Positions 27,301-34,559 of a DNA stretch of 64,000 bases are shown here, in pieces (position 1 is the first letter of the stretch; each line of letters begins with the position of its first letter). Source of the stretch: Serinibacter arcticus (GTDB lineage: Bacteria > Actinomycetota > Actinomycetes > Actinomycetales > Beutenbergiaceae); NCBI RefSeq assembly GCF_003121705.1, contig NZ_PYHR01000002.1:3720001-3784000 (forward strand). Direction: 5' to 3'. A model generated the notes under the pieces. That model was not told where the DNA came from and searched no databases. It worked only from the letters and a program-made list of their open reading frames with translations. The translations under genes were made by a program, and so were the position numbers.

Positions 27301-30300
27301 GCTGGACGACGGCACGGTCACCACCGCTCCGACGGCCTCGCCGGCCGGTGCGCTCAACGTGTCCGCCGTCGAGCCCGTCACGGGCTCCTTCACGATCGAC
27401 GGGACCCTCGCGATCGGCCAGACGGTCACCGTGACCTACACCGTCACCGTGAACGGACCCACGGGACCGTTCGGTGACGGCAACCTGGTCAACGTCCTCC
27501 TCGAGGGCGACGTGCCCCCGACCGAGCCGCCCGGGGCGTGCGAGCCGGCGCTGCCCGGACAGATCGCCTGCACCGAGCACCCGATCCCGGGCGCGCTGGT
27601 GATCCAGAAGGGCTCCACGCCCTCCTCGGGCACCGCGGTCGAGCTCGGGTCGACGATCTCCTACGCGATCGTCTTCCAGAACACCGGCGGCCAGGCAGTG
27701 CCGGTCGATCACACCGACCACCTCCTCGACGTCCCCACGCTGGGCACGATCACCGGCCAGCCGGCATTCATCGGCGGCAACGGCTTCGGCCTGAGCCTGA
27801 CGGTGGGATCCAACGGCGATGAGTTCACCGTCGCTGGTGATCTCGCTGCTGGTGCGACCGCCACGGTGATCTACAGCGTCACGCTGGTGGACGAGCTGCC
27901 CGAGGGCAGCGACGGGGTCTTCAGCAACGTCGTCGTCCCCACCGGCCAGGAGCCCCCGACCGGCCCCTGCGAGCCGGGCGACCTCCTGTGCACCGAGCAC
28001 CCGATCCCCGGGTTCACCCTGACCAAGACCTCCGACCCCGTCTCGGGAACGGCAGTCCAGGGCGGCGACACCATCACCTACACGGTCACGGGCACCAACA
28101 CCGGTGCCACGGTCCTGGACCCGGTCGTCATCACCGACGACCTGGCGCAGGTGCTCAACAACGCCGAGCTGACTGGTGACCCGGTCGCCACGGTGAACGG
28201 TGAGGCCGCCGAGACCCCCTCGCTCGACGGCACCACGCTCTCCTGGAACGGCAGCCTGGCTGTCGGCCAAACGGTCACGCTGACCTACACCGTCACGCTG
28301 GACGCGGACGTGCCCGCGGGCACGATCGTCAACAACGTCGCGTCCGGTTCGGCGACGCCTCCGGGTCTGCCGCCGATCACCCCGCCGCCGGTGGAGACCG
28401 AGCACCCCGTGCCCGGGTTCACGCTGACGAAGACCTCCGACCCCGTCTCGGGGACGACGGTCAACGGTGGCGACACCATCACCTACACGGTGACCGGCAC
28501 CAACACGGGCGCCACGGTCCTGGACCCGGTCGTCATCACCGACGACCTCTCCCAGGTGCTGAACAACGCCGAGCTCACCGGTGCGCCGGTGGCCTCGCTC
28601 GGCGGGGCTCCGGTGGTCGAGGGCACGACGATGACGTGGAACGGATCGCTCGCCGTGGGCGAGACGGTCACGATCACCTACACCGTCACGCTGGACGCGG
28701 ACGTGCCCCCGGGCACGGTCATCAACAACGTCGCCTCCGGTTCGGCGACGCCTCCGGGTCTGCCTCCGATCGAGCCGCCTCCGGTGGAGACCGAGCACCC
28801 GGTGCCCGGGTTCACTCTCACCAAGAGCAGCGACCCGGTCTCGGGCACTGCTGTCCAGGGTGGTTCGACGATCACCTACACGGTGACCGGTACGAACACC
28901 GGCGCGACGGTTCTCGATCCGGTCGTCATCACCGATGACCTGGCCGCGGTGCTGAACAACGCCGAGCTGACCGGTGAGATCACCGCTTCGGTGGGCGCTG
29001 CTCCGGTGCTGGCCGGTACGACGCTCACCTGGAACGGCAGCCTCGCTGCCGGCCAGGCTGTGACGCTCACCTACACCGTCACGCTGGACGCGGACGTGCC
29101 CGCGGGCACGGTCATCAACAACATCGCGTCGGGCTCGGCCACGCCTCCGGGTCTGCCGCCGATCGAGCCGCCTCCGGTGGAGACCGAGCACCCGGTGCCC
29201 GGGTTCGAGTTCACCAAGACCAGCGATCCCGTCTCGGGGACAACGGTCACCGGTGGCGACACGATCACCTACACGGTGACCGGTACCAACACGGGCGCGA
29301 CGGTCCTGGAGCCGGTCGTCATCACCGATGACCTCTCCCAGGTGCTCAACAACGCCGAGCTCACCGGTGCTCCGGTCGCGACGGTGAACGGTGAGACGGC
29401 TGCAGAGCCGTCCATCGAGGGCACGACGCTCACCTGGACCGGCAGCCTCGCCGTCGGCCAAGCCGTCACGCTGACCTACACGGTGACCGTTGACGCTGAC
29501 GTGCCCGCGGGCACGGTCATCAACAACGTCGCCTCCGGCTCGGCTACGCCTCCGGGTCTGCCGCCGATCGAGCCGCCTCCGGTCGAGACCGAGCACCCCG
29601 TGCCTGGTTTCGCCCTGACCAAGACCAGCGATCCTGTCTCTGGTTCGACGGTCGTCGGTGGCGACACGATCACCTACACGGTGACCGGTACGAACACCGG
29701 CGCGACGCTCCTGGACCCGGTCGTCATCACCGACGACCTGGCCGCGGTGCTGAACAACGCCGAGCTGACCGGCGAGGCCACTGCGACGGTGAACGGTGAG
29801 GCTGCTGCTGCGCCGTCCCTCGAGGGCACGACCCTCACCTGGACCGGCAGCCTGGCTGCTGGCCAGGCTGTGACGCTCACCTACACGGTCACGCTGGACG
29901 CGGACATCCCGGCCGGGACGATCGTGAACAACATCGCGTCGGGCTCGGCAACGCCTCCTGGGCTGCCGCCGATCACCCCGCCCCCGGTCGAGACCGAGCA
30001 CCCGGTGCCCGGCTTCGAGCTCACCAAGACCTCGGACCCGATCTCGGGCTCGACGGTCGTCGGGGGCGACACCATCACCTACACGGTCACGGGCACCAAC
30101 ACCGGTGCCACGGTCCTGGATCCGGTCGTCATCAACGACGACCTGGCGCAGGTGCTGAACAACGCCGACCTGACCGGCGATCCCGTCGCCACCATCGGGG
30201 ACGAGACTGCTCCGGCTCCGGTGCTGGAGGGCACCACGCTGACCTGGACCGGCAGCCTGGCCGTCGGTCAGACGGTGACGATCACCTACACGGTGAGGCT

Positions 30301-31423
30301 GAGCGATGACGTGCCTGCGGGCACGGTCATCAACAACATCGCCTCGGGGTCGGCAACGCCTCCTGGGCTGCCGCCGATCACCCCGCCGCCGGTGGAGACC
30401 GAGCACCCGGTGCCCGGCTTCGAGCTCACCAAGACCAGCGATCCTGTCTCGGGTTCGACGGTCCTGGGTGGCAACACCATCACCTACACGGTGACGGGCA
30501 CCAACACGGGTGCCACGGTCCTGGATCCGGTCGTCATCACCGACGACCTGGCTGCGGTGCTCGACAACGCGGTGTTCAACTCCGACGCCGTCGCCGTGGT
30601 CACCGACCAGGAGGCTCTTCAGCTGGACCTGGAGGGCACCACGCTCACCTGGAACGGTTCCCTGGCCGTGGGTGAGTCGGTGACGATCACCTACTCGGTG
30701 ACCGTGAACGCCGACGCCGCCGGCGCGGTGCTCCACAACATCGCCTCGGGTGAGGGCACGCCTCCGGGTCTGCCGCCGATCACTCCGCCGACGGTGGAGA
30801 CCGAGCACCCGGTGCCCGGCTTCGAGGTCACCAAGACCAGCGACCCCGTCTCGGGGACTGCTGTTCAGGGCGGCCAGACGATCACCTACACGGTGACCGG
30901 CACCAACACGGGCGCGACTGTGCTGGACCCGGTCGTCATCACCGACGACATGGCTGCGGTGCTCAACAACGCGGAGTTCAACCCTGACTCCGTCTCCATG
31001 GTCAGCGACGATGCTCCCGGGGCCCTGGTGCTCGAGGGCACCACGCTCACGTGGAGCGGTTCCCTCGGGGTCGGTGGCTCGATCACGATCACCTACTCGG
31101 TGACCGTGAACGAGGACGCGGCCGGTGTGTTGATCAACAACATCGCCTCGGGTTCGGCCACGCCTCCGGGCGTTCCGCCGATCACTCCGCCGCCGGTGGA
31201 GACCGAGCACCCGGTGCCGCCGGGGCCCACGCCGCCGCCCGTCACGCCGCCGGTGACCCCGCCGGTCACGCCGCCGGTCACGCCGCCGGTCAAGCCCACC
31301 CCGCCGCTGGCCCACACGGGTGCAGCAGTGACCACGGTCGGTATCGCTGCGCTCCTGCTCCTGGGAGCCGGCGGAACGATCCTGGTGGCGCGACGTCGCC
31401 GAGGAGAGACGCAGTCCTCATAG
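24368..31423 (+). CDS. Giant sortase-anchored surface protein: VWA domain plus 12 DUF11-type repeats
   Basis: 2351 residues from the GTG at 24368 (GAAGGGA upstream); the ATG at 24395 is an alternative. A signal peptide (about 17-42) leads to an acidic linker, then a Cys-containing beta region (about 110-310) and a von Willebrand A domain (about 320-500) with metal site DTSGS in ALVTDTSGSLG. From about 669 to 2280 run twelve ~130-residue DUF11-like repeats, each with a form of (G)FELTKTSDPVSGT and TITYTVTGTNTG. Repeats 3 and 4 diverge. The end is a Pro/Thr/Val stalk, LAHTG (LAXTG, class E sortase type), a membrane helix and an Arg-rich tail. Expected to be an extended wall-linked adhesin. No sortase gene is in the window. 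Confidence 0.9.
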   Translation: MTRSDGLTRMGAQRGRSRRITGAVAGVLVGLMVVTGLVPAVAEPLAVPSETATITDEGAPAPELENAGADAGGSAPQDSAELPETVEVEWTASDSSTTSEGEASRDGSIGISPMSVPDPPAGSAVLTVKVGGDRLADGSVQGLAGVELGLFGTGSATFEDSNAPTPGLTAIQGTRGSQFNSGWSWTTCVSDADGDCSFIIPIRAGAISETGVPQDTRFWVQQIGTSPEGWYSNPSARLGGSGATPDFTFVYRFRTDSLLRAGQTYRSTTPLLQSTPNYLSPDVGFMRVREDSNAEGGQAANVTRTTGVWNQSRANPPATARCDLDIALVTDTSGSLGAAGIASVKSAMGTFVDAFRGTPTRMSLFSFSTTSPGSGAIPAPGVSAINYPDLLPVTTAAQAATFKAQYANWLSGGGTNWDRGLAAAANSGNTYDLVILLTDGNPTTYGPTPGTGASAFNSHQDIDAGIFSANQLKAAGSRVIAVGAGPGLTPASELNLRAVSGTTAGSDYFRAANFDQAASVLAGLAGNCDGGIEVRKMIVPEGGTIAQATPAPAGWQFDASTTATGVSLVAPTTATTVDGGDGRVSFGLTFDSPVTSGPVEILETQQDGFELVPVAGANAVCLNPETGAPVSVTNAGSAATPGFSVVGQEGVQLTCTIYNTPVSEPEPEPGFELTKTSDPVSGTAVAGGDTITYTVTGTNTGDTVLDPVTITDDLAEVLNNATLTGTPTASAGAAPTVTDTTLTWNGTLAVGGSVTLTYTVTLDEDVPAGTIINNVASGSATPPGLPPIEPPPVETEHPVPGFELTKTSDPVSGTAVVAGDTITYTVTGTNTGATVLDPVVITDDLAQVLNNATLTGTPTASAGAAPTVAGTTLTWNGTLAIGASVTLTYTVTLNDDVAPGTIVNNIASGSATPPGLPPITPPPVETEHPVPGLSVTKSSDPVSGTQVLPGDSIDYTLTFTNTGATPVAVDHLDSLLGALDDGTVTTAPTASPAGALNVSAVEPVTGSFTIDGTLAIGQTVTVTYTVTVNGPTGPFGDGNLVNVLLEGDVPPTEPPGACEPALPGQIACTEHPIPGALVIQKGSTPSSGTAVELGSTISYAIVFQNTGGQAVPVDHTDHLLDVPTLGTITGQPAFIGGNGFGLSLTVGSNGDEFTVAGDLAAGATATVIYSVTLVDELPEGSDGVFSNVVVPTGQEPPTGPCEPGDLLCTEHPIPGFTLTKTSDPVSGTAVQGGDTITYTVTGTNTGATVLDPVVITDDLAQVLNNAELTGDPVATVNGEAAETPSLDGTTLSWNGSLAVGQTVTLTYTVTLDADVPAGTIVNNVASGSATPPGLPPITPPPVETEHPVPGFTLTKTSDPVSGTTVNGGDTITYTVTGTNTGATVLDPVVITDDLSQVLNNAELTGAPVASLGGAPVVEGTTMTWNGSLAVGETVTITYTVTLDADVPPGTVINNVASGSATPPGLPPIEPPPVETEHPVPGFTLTKSSDPVSGTAVQGGSTITYTVTGTNTGATVLDPVVITDDLAAVLNNAELTGEITASVGAAPVLAGTTLTWNGSLAAGQAVTLTYTVTLDADVPAGTVINNIASGSATPPGLPPIEPPPVETEHPVPGFEFTKTSDPVSGTTVTGGDTITYTVTGTNTGATVLEPVVITDDLSQVLNNAELTGAPVATVNGETAAEPSIEGTTLTWTGSLAVGQAVTLTYTVTVDADVPAGTVINNVASGSATPPGLPPIEPPPVETEHPVPGFALTKTSDPVSGSTVVGGDTITYTVTGTNTGATLLDPVVITDDLAAVLNNAELTGEATATVNGEAAAAPSLEGTTLTWTGSLAAGQAVTLTYTVTLDADIPAGTIVNNIASGSATPPGLPPITPPPVETEHPVPGFELTKTSDPISGSTVVGGDTITYTVTGTNTGATVLDPVVINDDLAQVLNNADLTGDPVATIGDETAPAPVLEGTTLTWTGSLAVGQTVTITYTVRLSDDVPAGTVINNIASGSATPPGLPPITPPPVETEHPVPGFELTKTSDPVSGSTVLGGNTITYTVTGTNTGATVLDPVVITDDLAAVLDNAVFNSDAVAVVTDQEALQLDLEGTTLTWNGSLAVGESVTITYSVTVNADAAGAVLHNIASGEGTPPGLPPITPPTVETEHPVPGFEVTKTSDPVSGTAVQGGQTITYTVTGTNTGATVLDPVVITDDMAAVLNNAEFNPDSVSMVSDDAPGALVLEGTTLTWSGSLGVGGSITITYSVTVNEDAAGVLINNIASGSATPPGVPPITPPPVETEHPVPPGPTPPPVTPPVTPPVTPPVTPPVKPTPPLAHTGAAVTTVGIAALLLLGAGGTILVARRRRGETQSS
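26374..31215 (+). repeat. Tandem coding repeats of the adhesin (12 units of ~390-430 bp)
   Basis: Units start near 26374, 26768, 27161, 27590, 28011, 28418, 28808, 29201, 29609, 30011, 30416 and 30821. Blocks such as the ACCTACACGGT and GTCGTCATCACCGACGAC regions are almost identical between units at the DNA level, so copy number could change by recombination. Confidence 0.85.
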
Positions 31424-31442
31424 CAGGGGGACTGACAGGACC

Positions 31443-31480
31443 CCTGGGGCGCGTGGCGGAGAGCCGCTGCGCGCCCCAGG
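31443..31480 (+). terminator. Terminator of the giant adhesin gene
   Basis: CCTGGGGCGCG / CGCGCCCCAGG, 11 bp stem with an internal GGCGG/CCGC pairing in the loop. Confidence 0.75.
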
Positions 31481-31629
31481 TGGGTCATAGAATCTGGGCA
31501 AGCCCAGTGCATGGGCAACGAGCCACCCACGCTCTGCGGGGGTAGCCCAGGACGATCAGCAGGCGAGCCCCTCACTCGCTTGACGTCCCGGGAGTGCGGC
31601 TCACCAGCCCCCCTGGCGGCCGCACAGCG

Positions 31630-31658
31630 AAGGCCCCCGGCATCCAGCCGGGGGCCTT
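31630..31658. terminator. Terminator of the first GAF-ANTAR gene
   Basis: AAGGCCCCCGGC, ATCCA loop, GCCGGGGGCCTT; perfect 12 bp stem between convergent genes. The outer AA/TT pair resembles a Rho-independent terminator in both directions. Confidence 0.8.
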
Positions 31659-31704
31659 CGTCGTACCTGCGGGCGCTGCGCAGGCGCAGAACTGATGCCG
31701 CGCG

Positions 31705-32400
31705 TCAGGCGTTTGCCTTGGGGAGATCGAGCTTCTGAACCACCTGGTCTGCCAGGTCGCGGAGCTTGATGTTGTGGTTGTTGGAGTACCGCTTCAGCAC
31801 CGCGAAGGCCTGCTCCTCGGTGAGCTTGTGTCGCTCCATCAGAATGCCTTCGGCCTGACCGATTCGCTTGCGACCGTCCAGTGCCAATGTCAGGCCCTCG
31901 ACCTCGATCGATGAGGCCAGTGCGAACGCGGCGTGCCGGGTCAGCAGGTGTGCGAACTCCACGTCGCTGGAGGAGAAGTCCCGGGGCTGCGTCCAGAAGA
32001 GGTTCAGAGAACCGATCCGGTGGCCGTTCGCCTGGCCCGGGAGGTCTGTTCCCAGTGCGCTGCGCAGGCCCAACTCGACAGCACGGGGTGCCCACAGCGG
32101 CCACCGCTCGTCGGCAGCCAGGTCCTGAGAGACGAAGGAGTCTCCCTGCAGGGCGCTGTCGTGGCAGGGGCCCTCGTTCAGCTCGTGCTGCAGCCGATCG
32201 GCTTCCTCGACCAGGGGATCGGTGGGGGCCACGGTCTGAAACTGGCGACGCTGCTTGATGAGTGTGATGCCGGCGTAGTCGGCGTCGAACTGCTGACAGG
32301 CGAATTGCACGACCTCGGCAGCCGTATGGGTGGTGTCGGGGGCCTGGTGGAGCCGCACGACGAGTTCGGCGAGCTCCCGCGCCAGTGAGTTGTCAGACAT
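31705..32400 (-). CDS. GAF-ANTAR regulator 1
   Basis: 231 residues from the ATG at 32400 (GAGAGG eight bases upstream). GAF sensor domain (about 15-165, with LQHELNEGPCHDSALQGDSFVSQDL) and C-terminal ANTAR RNA-binding domain (about 170-225: RKRIGQAEGILMERHKLTEEQAFAVLKRYS). ANTAR proteins bind paired hairpins in leader RNA and prevent termination. It is convergent with the giant adhesin and divergent from a second protein of the same type. The ligand of the GAF domain is unknown. Confidence 0.92.
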   Translation of the reverse strand: MSDNSLARELAELVVRLHQAPDTTHTAAEVVQFACQQFDADYAGITLIKQRRQFQTVAPTDPLVEEADRLQHELNEGPCHDSALQGDSFVSQDLAADERWPLWAPRAVELGLRSALGTDLPGQANGHRIGSLNLFWTQPRDFSSSDVEFAHLLTRHAAFALASSIEVEGLTLALDGRKRIGQAEGILMERHKLTEEQAFAVLKRYSNNHNIKLRDLADQVVQKLDLPKANA

Positions 32401-32547
32401 GAGTGAAGCCTCTCGGGTGCAAAGTCGGGTCACCAACGACCCCGACGGCTCGAGTTTAGAGCGATGGTGATCGTGGTCTCAGAAACCTGGCGGGCGTAGC
32501 GTTGAGGGTGTCCTCAGTGACGACGGGATCCGTGAGGAGCGGTGGCA

Positions 32548-33267
32548 GTGAACGACCTTCCTGCACACGAGCGCAAACGAATCCTCGCGGGCCTGGCCAC
32601 CACGCTCGCGGCGCTTCCTCTGGATCAGCCGCAGCCTTGGCGGCTAGGGGAGGCGTTGCGGCTGATGGTGGGTGCCGACGGAGTAGCGCTCACCGTGGAC
32701 TACCTCACAGATGGCAGAACCACCATCTGCGCGAGCGACGAGCTGGCCAACACGCTCGAGAGTCTGCAGGAAGTTGCGGGCGAGGGTCCCGGCTATCAGG
32801 CAGCGCGGTTGGAGGCCTTCGTCCTGGTTGATCTCGCTTCCGAGGCCGAGAAGCGCTGGCCGCGACTTGCTCAGGCGCTTCACAAGCAAAGGATCAGACA
32901 GGTCAGTCTGTGTGCCGTTCCCCTTCACCTCGATGGGCTCAGAGGGGTCGCCACCGTCTACACCGGACTCGGCGAGCCGCTAGCCGAGCGCCCGGACCAG
33001 GTCGCGTTCCTGGCCAATGCACTGGGGCCGGCGCTGCTGGAGGATGCGGCCCGCCAGCCCGAGGGTCGCCCGCACGCGAGCAGCACCTGGGGCTCGCGCA
33101 CAGTCGTCCATCACGCGACCGGGATGGTGATGGCGCAGGCCGACCTCGCCTCTCAGGACGCACTGGCGCTCCTGCGTGCGCGGGCCTACGTTGCTGACGC
33201 CCGCGTCGACCAGGTCGCCGCAAGTGTCGTGAGTGGGGAGCTCGACTTCAGCAACGGAAGAGACTGA
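32548..33267 (+). CDS. GAF-ANTAR regulator 2
   Basis: 239 residues. Of two candidate GTG codons, 32548 is preferred because GAGGAG (32534-32539) lies 8 bases before it and only 2 before 32542. GAF-like domain (about 25-165: LQEVAGEGPGYQAARLEAFVLVDL, WPRLAQALHKQRIRQVSLCAVPL) then an ANTAR domain (HHATGMVMAQADLASQDALALLRARAYVADARVDQVA). Paralogous to the regulators at 31705 and 38306 but clearly diverged. Confidence 0.88.
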   Translation: MNDLPAHERKRILAGLATTLAALPLDQPQPWRLGEALRLMVGADGVALTVDYLTDGRTTICASDELANTLESLQEVAGEGPGYQAARLEAFVLVDLASEAEKRWPRLAQALHKQRIRQVSLCAVPLHLDGLRGVATVYTGLGEPLAERPDQVAFLANALGPALLEDAARQPEGRPHASSTWGSRTVVHHATGMVMAQADLASQDALALLRARAYVADARVDQVAASVVSGELDFSNGRD

Positions 33268-33382
33268 CACCGGCCCCGCTGCACGCAGGGATGCCGTGCT
33301 GCGGTAGCGGCACTGGCAGGTGTCCAGGGGGGCGGGGTACTTTCTACCTGCTCGAGTCTTGCCCTCTGCAGGCTCGGCACAG

Positions 33383-33418
33383 ACCTGTCCCGGCGTGCCC
33401 TTACACGCCGGGACAGGT
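33383..33418 (+). terminator. Hairpin after GAF-ANTAR gene 2
   Basis: ACCTGTCCCGGCGTG, 6-nt loop, exact reverse complement. Confidence 0.75.
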
Positions 33419-33635
33419 CGCTTCTCCACACAGACCGAGCAACGTGGCTGGCTCTGTCACCAGGCTGCTTGCCGGCCCAGAAGTTCTGGGAGAAGGGGCC
33501 AGCTAGGCCCCGGTCGCCAGCCCTGTGCGTTGGAGTGCGCACGCCCCCTCGCTCGACGAGGGAGATCAATCAGTACTCGCAGCGCCGGGGTAAGTAGTGG
33601 CAGTAGCGCTCCGCAAGGAGCCGGGAGCTCCCGGC

Positions 33636-33641
33636 TAGGGT
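33636..33641 (+). promoter_or_regulatory. -10 element, leaderless start at 33649
   Basis: TAGGGT followed by 7 bp and the GTG start; no ribosome site. Confidence 0.5.
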
Positions 33642-33648
33642 CGATCGC

Positions 33649-34290
33649 GTGCACCCCGTCCGCCTTTCTGACGTCCCGGGCGTCGTGTGGACGCTGGCGC
33701 AGGCCTACGCCCCCAGCTCCAAGGGGCTGAAGAAGTTCCTGGCCGCCTTCGCGGTGCCTCTCTGGCTGGTCGCGATGCTCCTGCCCGGCTATCTCCACCA
33801 CCAGCGCAGGGTCGTGGTCCGGGTGGCGCGACGCGGTGCCCGCGGCGCAGGACCACTGCTGGGCCGTATCGCGCTGGTGCTCGTGGTGATGATCGCGCTC
33901 GTGCCGCTGGCGTCCGCCTCGGACCTAGGAGCCGCCATCGTCCTGACAGTCCTGGCGATCGGCTGGCTCGCGATGGTCTCGGGGCTGCTGGTGCTGCTGC
34001 CTCACACGATCGAATCGCTCAGCTCGGTCGGCCGCGTCGCTTCGTCTCGGCAGGACAGGAAGGCCGACCGCGCGCGGCTGCGCGAGGCGCGCTGGACCGT
34101 GGATTCGGCAGCGTCGCTGGAGCCGATCGGCGGCGTGCTGATGATGCGCTCTCATCTCGATGCTGCGCTGCCCTCGGGCGACGTCGCTGCCGTGCGGGCT
34201 GCGACGAGGAAGCACGCCGGCGTCTACCGCCGGCTGGGATTCGTGCCCCTGGTCTCGCAGCCCCAGGTGCTGACGTACCGCGTGCTGTGA
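33649..34290 (+). CDS. Three-helix membrane protein with soluble C-terminal part
   Basis: 213 residues. Hydrophobic segments at about 31-48, 76-92 and 94-117. The cytosolic part (about 130-213) starts with a basic helix and includes SLEPIGGVLMMRSHLDAALP and ARKHAGVYRRLGFVPL. The latter faintly recalls the end of a GNAT fold (YxRLGF), but no acetyl-CoA motif is visible. Function unknown. Leaderless, with a terminator at 34337-34365. Confidence 0.65.
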   Translation: MHPVRLSDVPGVVWTLAQAYAPSSKGLKKFLAAFAVPLWLVAMLLPGYLHHQRRVVVRVARRGARGAGPLLGRIALVLVVMIALVPLASASDLGAAIVLTVLAIGWLAMVSGLLVLLPHTIESLSSVGRVASSRQDRKADRARLREARWTVDSAASLEPIGGVLMMRSHLDAALPSGDVAAVRAATRKHAGVYRRLGFVPLVSQPQVLTYRVL

Positions 34291-34336
34291 GCCAGCGTGC
34301 CGAGATTCATCAGCAGGCAGTCGTTACCCTGAACGC

Positions 34337-34365
34337 AGAAGCCCACGCCATCGGCGTGGGCTTCT
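34337..34365 (+). terminator. Terminator after the membrane protein
   Basis: AGAAGCCCACGCC, ATC loop, GGCGTGGGCTTCT, then CGAG; perfect 13 bp stem. Confidence 0.8.
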
Positions 34366-34498
34366 CGAGTTGGTGCTCGAAGCAGTTTCTCAGCTGCAGC
34401 TACCGACGGGAACGGTACCCCCAACCTTGCGCCGCCGCATGGCGATGGTGCCCCCGGCATGCCAGGTCCAGGCGGATCGCAGCGAGCAGAGCCAGCAA

Positions 34499-34542
34499 CG
34501 CCGCAGGGTCACAGGAGGTTTCGCTCCTGTGACCCTGCGGCG
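34499..34542 (-). terminator. Very strong hairpin after the LPXTG protein gene
   Basis: 19 bp stem (core CCGCAGGGTCACAGGAG and its exact complement) with a 6-nt loop, 18 bp past the stop of the reverse gene. Confidence 0.85.
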
Positions 34543-34559
34543 CTTGGCGTGCTAGGTGA

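Larger units (their letters stand above)
33268..33648. other. Intergenic stretch with one strong hairpin
   Basis: 381 bp with no convincing ORF. Contains the perfect hairpin at 33383-33418 and, at the end, the promoter of the next gene (33636-33641). Nothing else recognised. Confidence 0.5.

Noticed and set aside
25514-31315. 1933-codon open frame antisense to the giant adhesin
   Set aside because: Produced by the repeat structure and high GC3 of the sense gene; sequence is Arg/Asp/Gly-rich without domains, start site or promoter.
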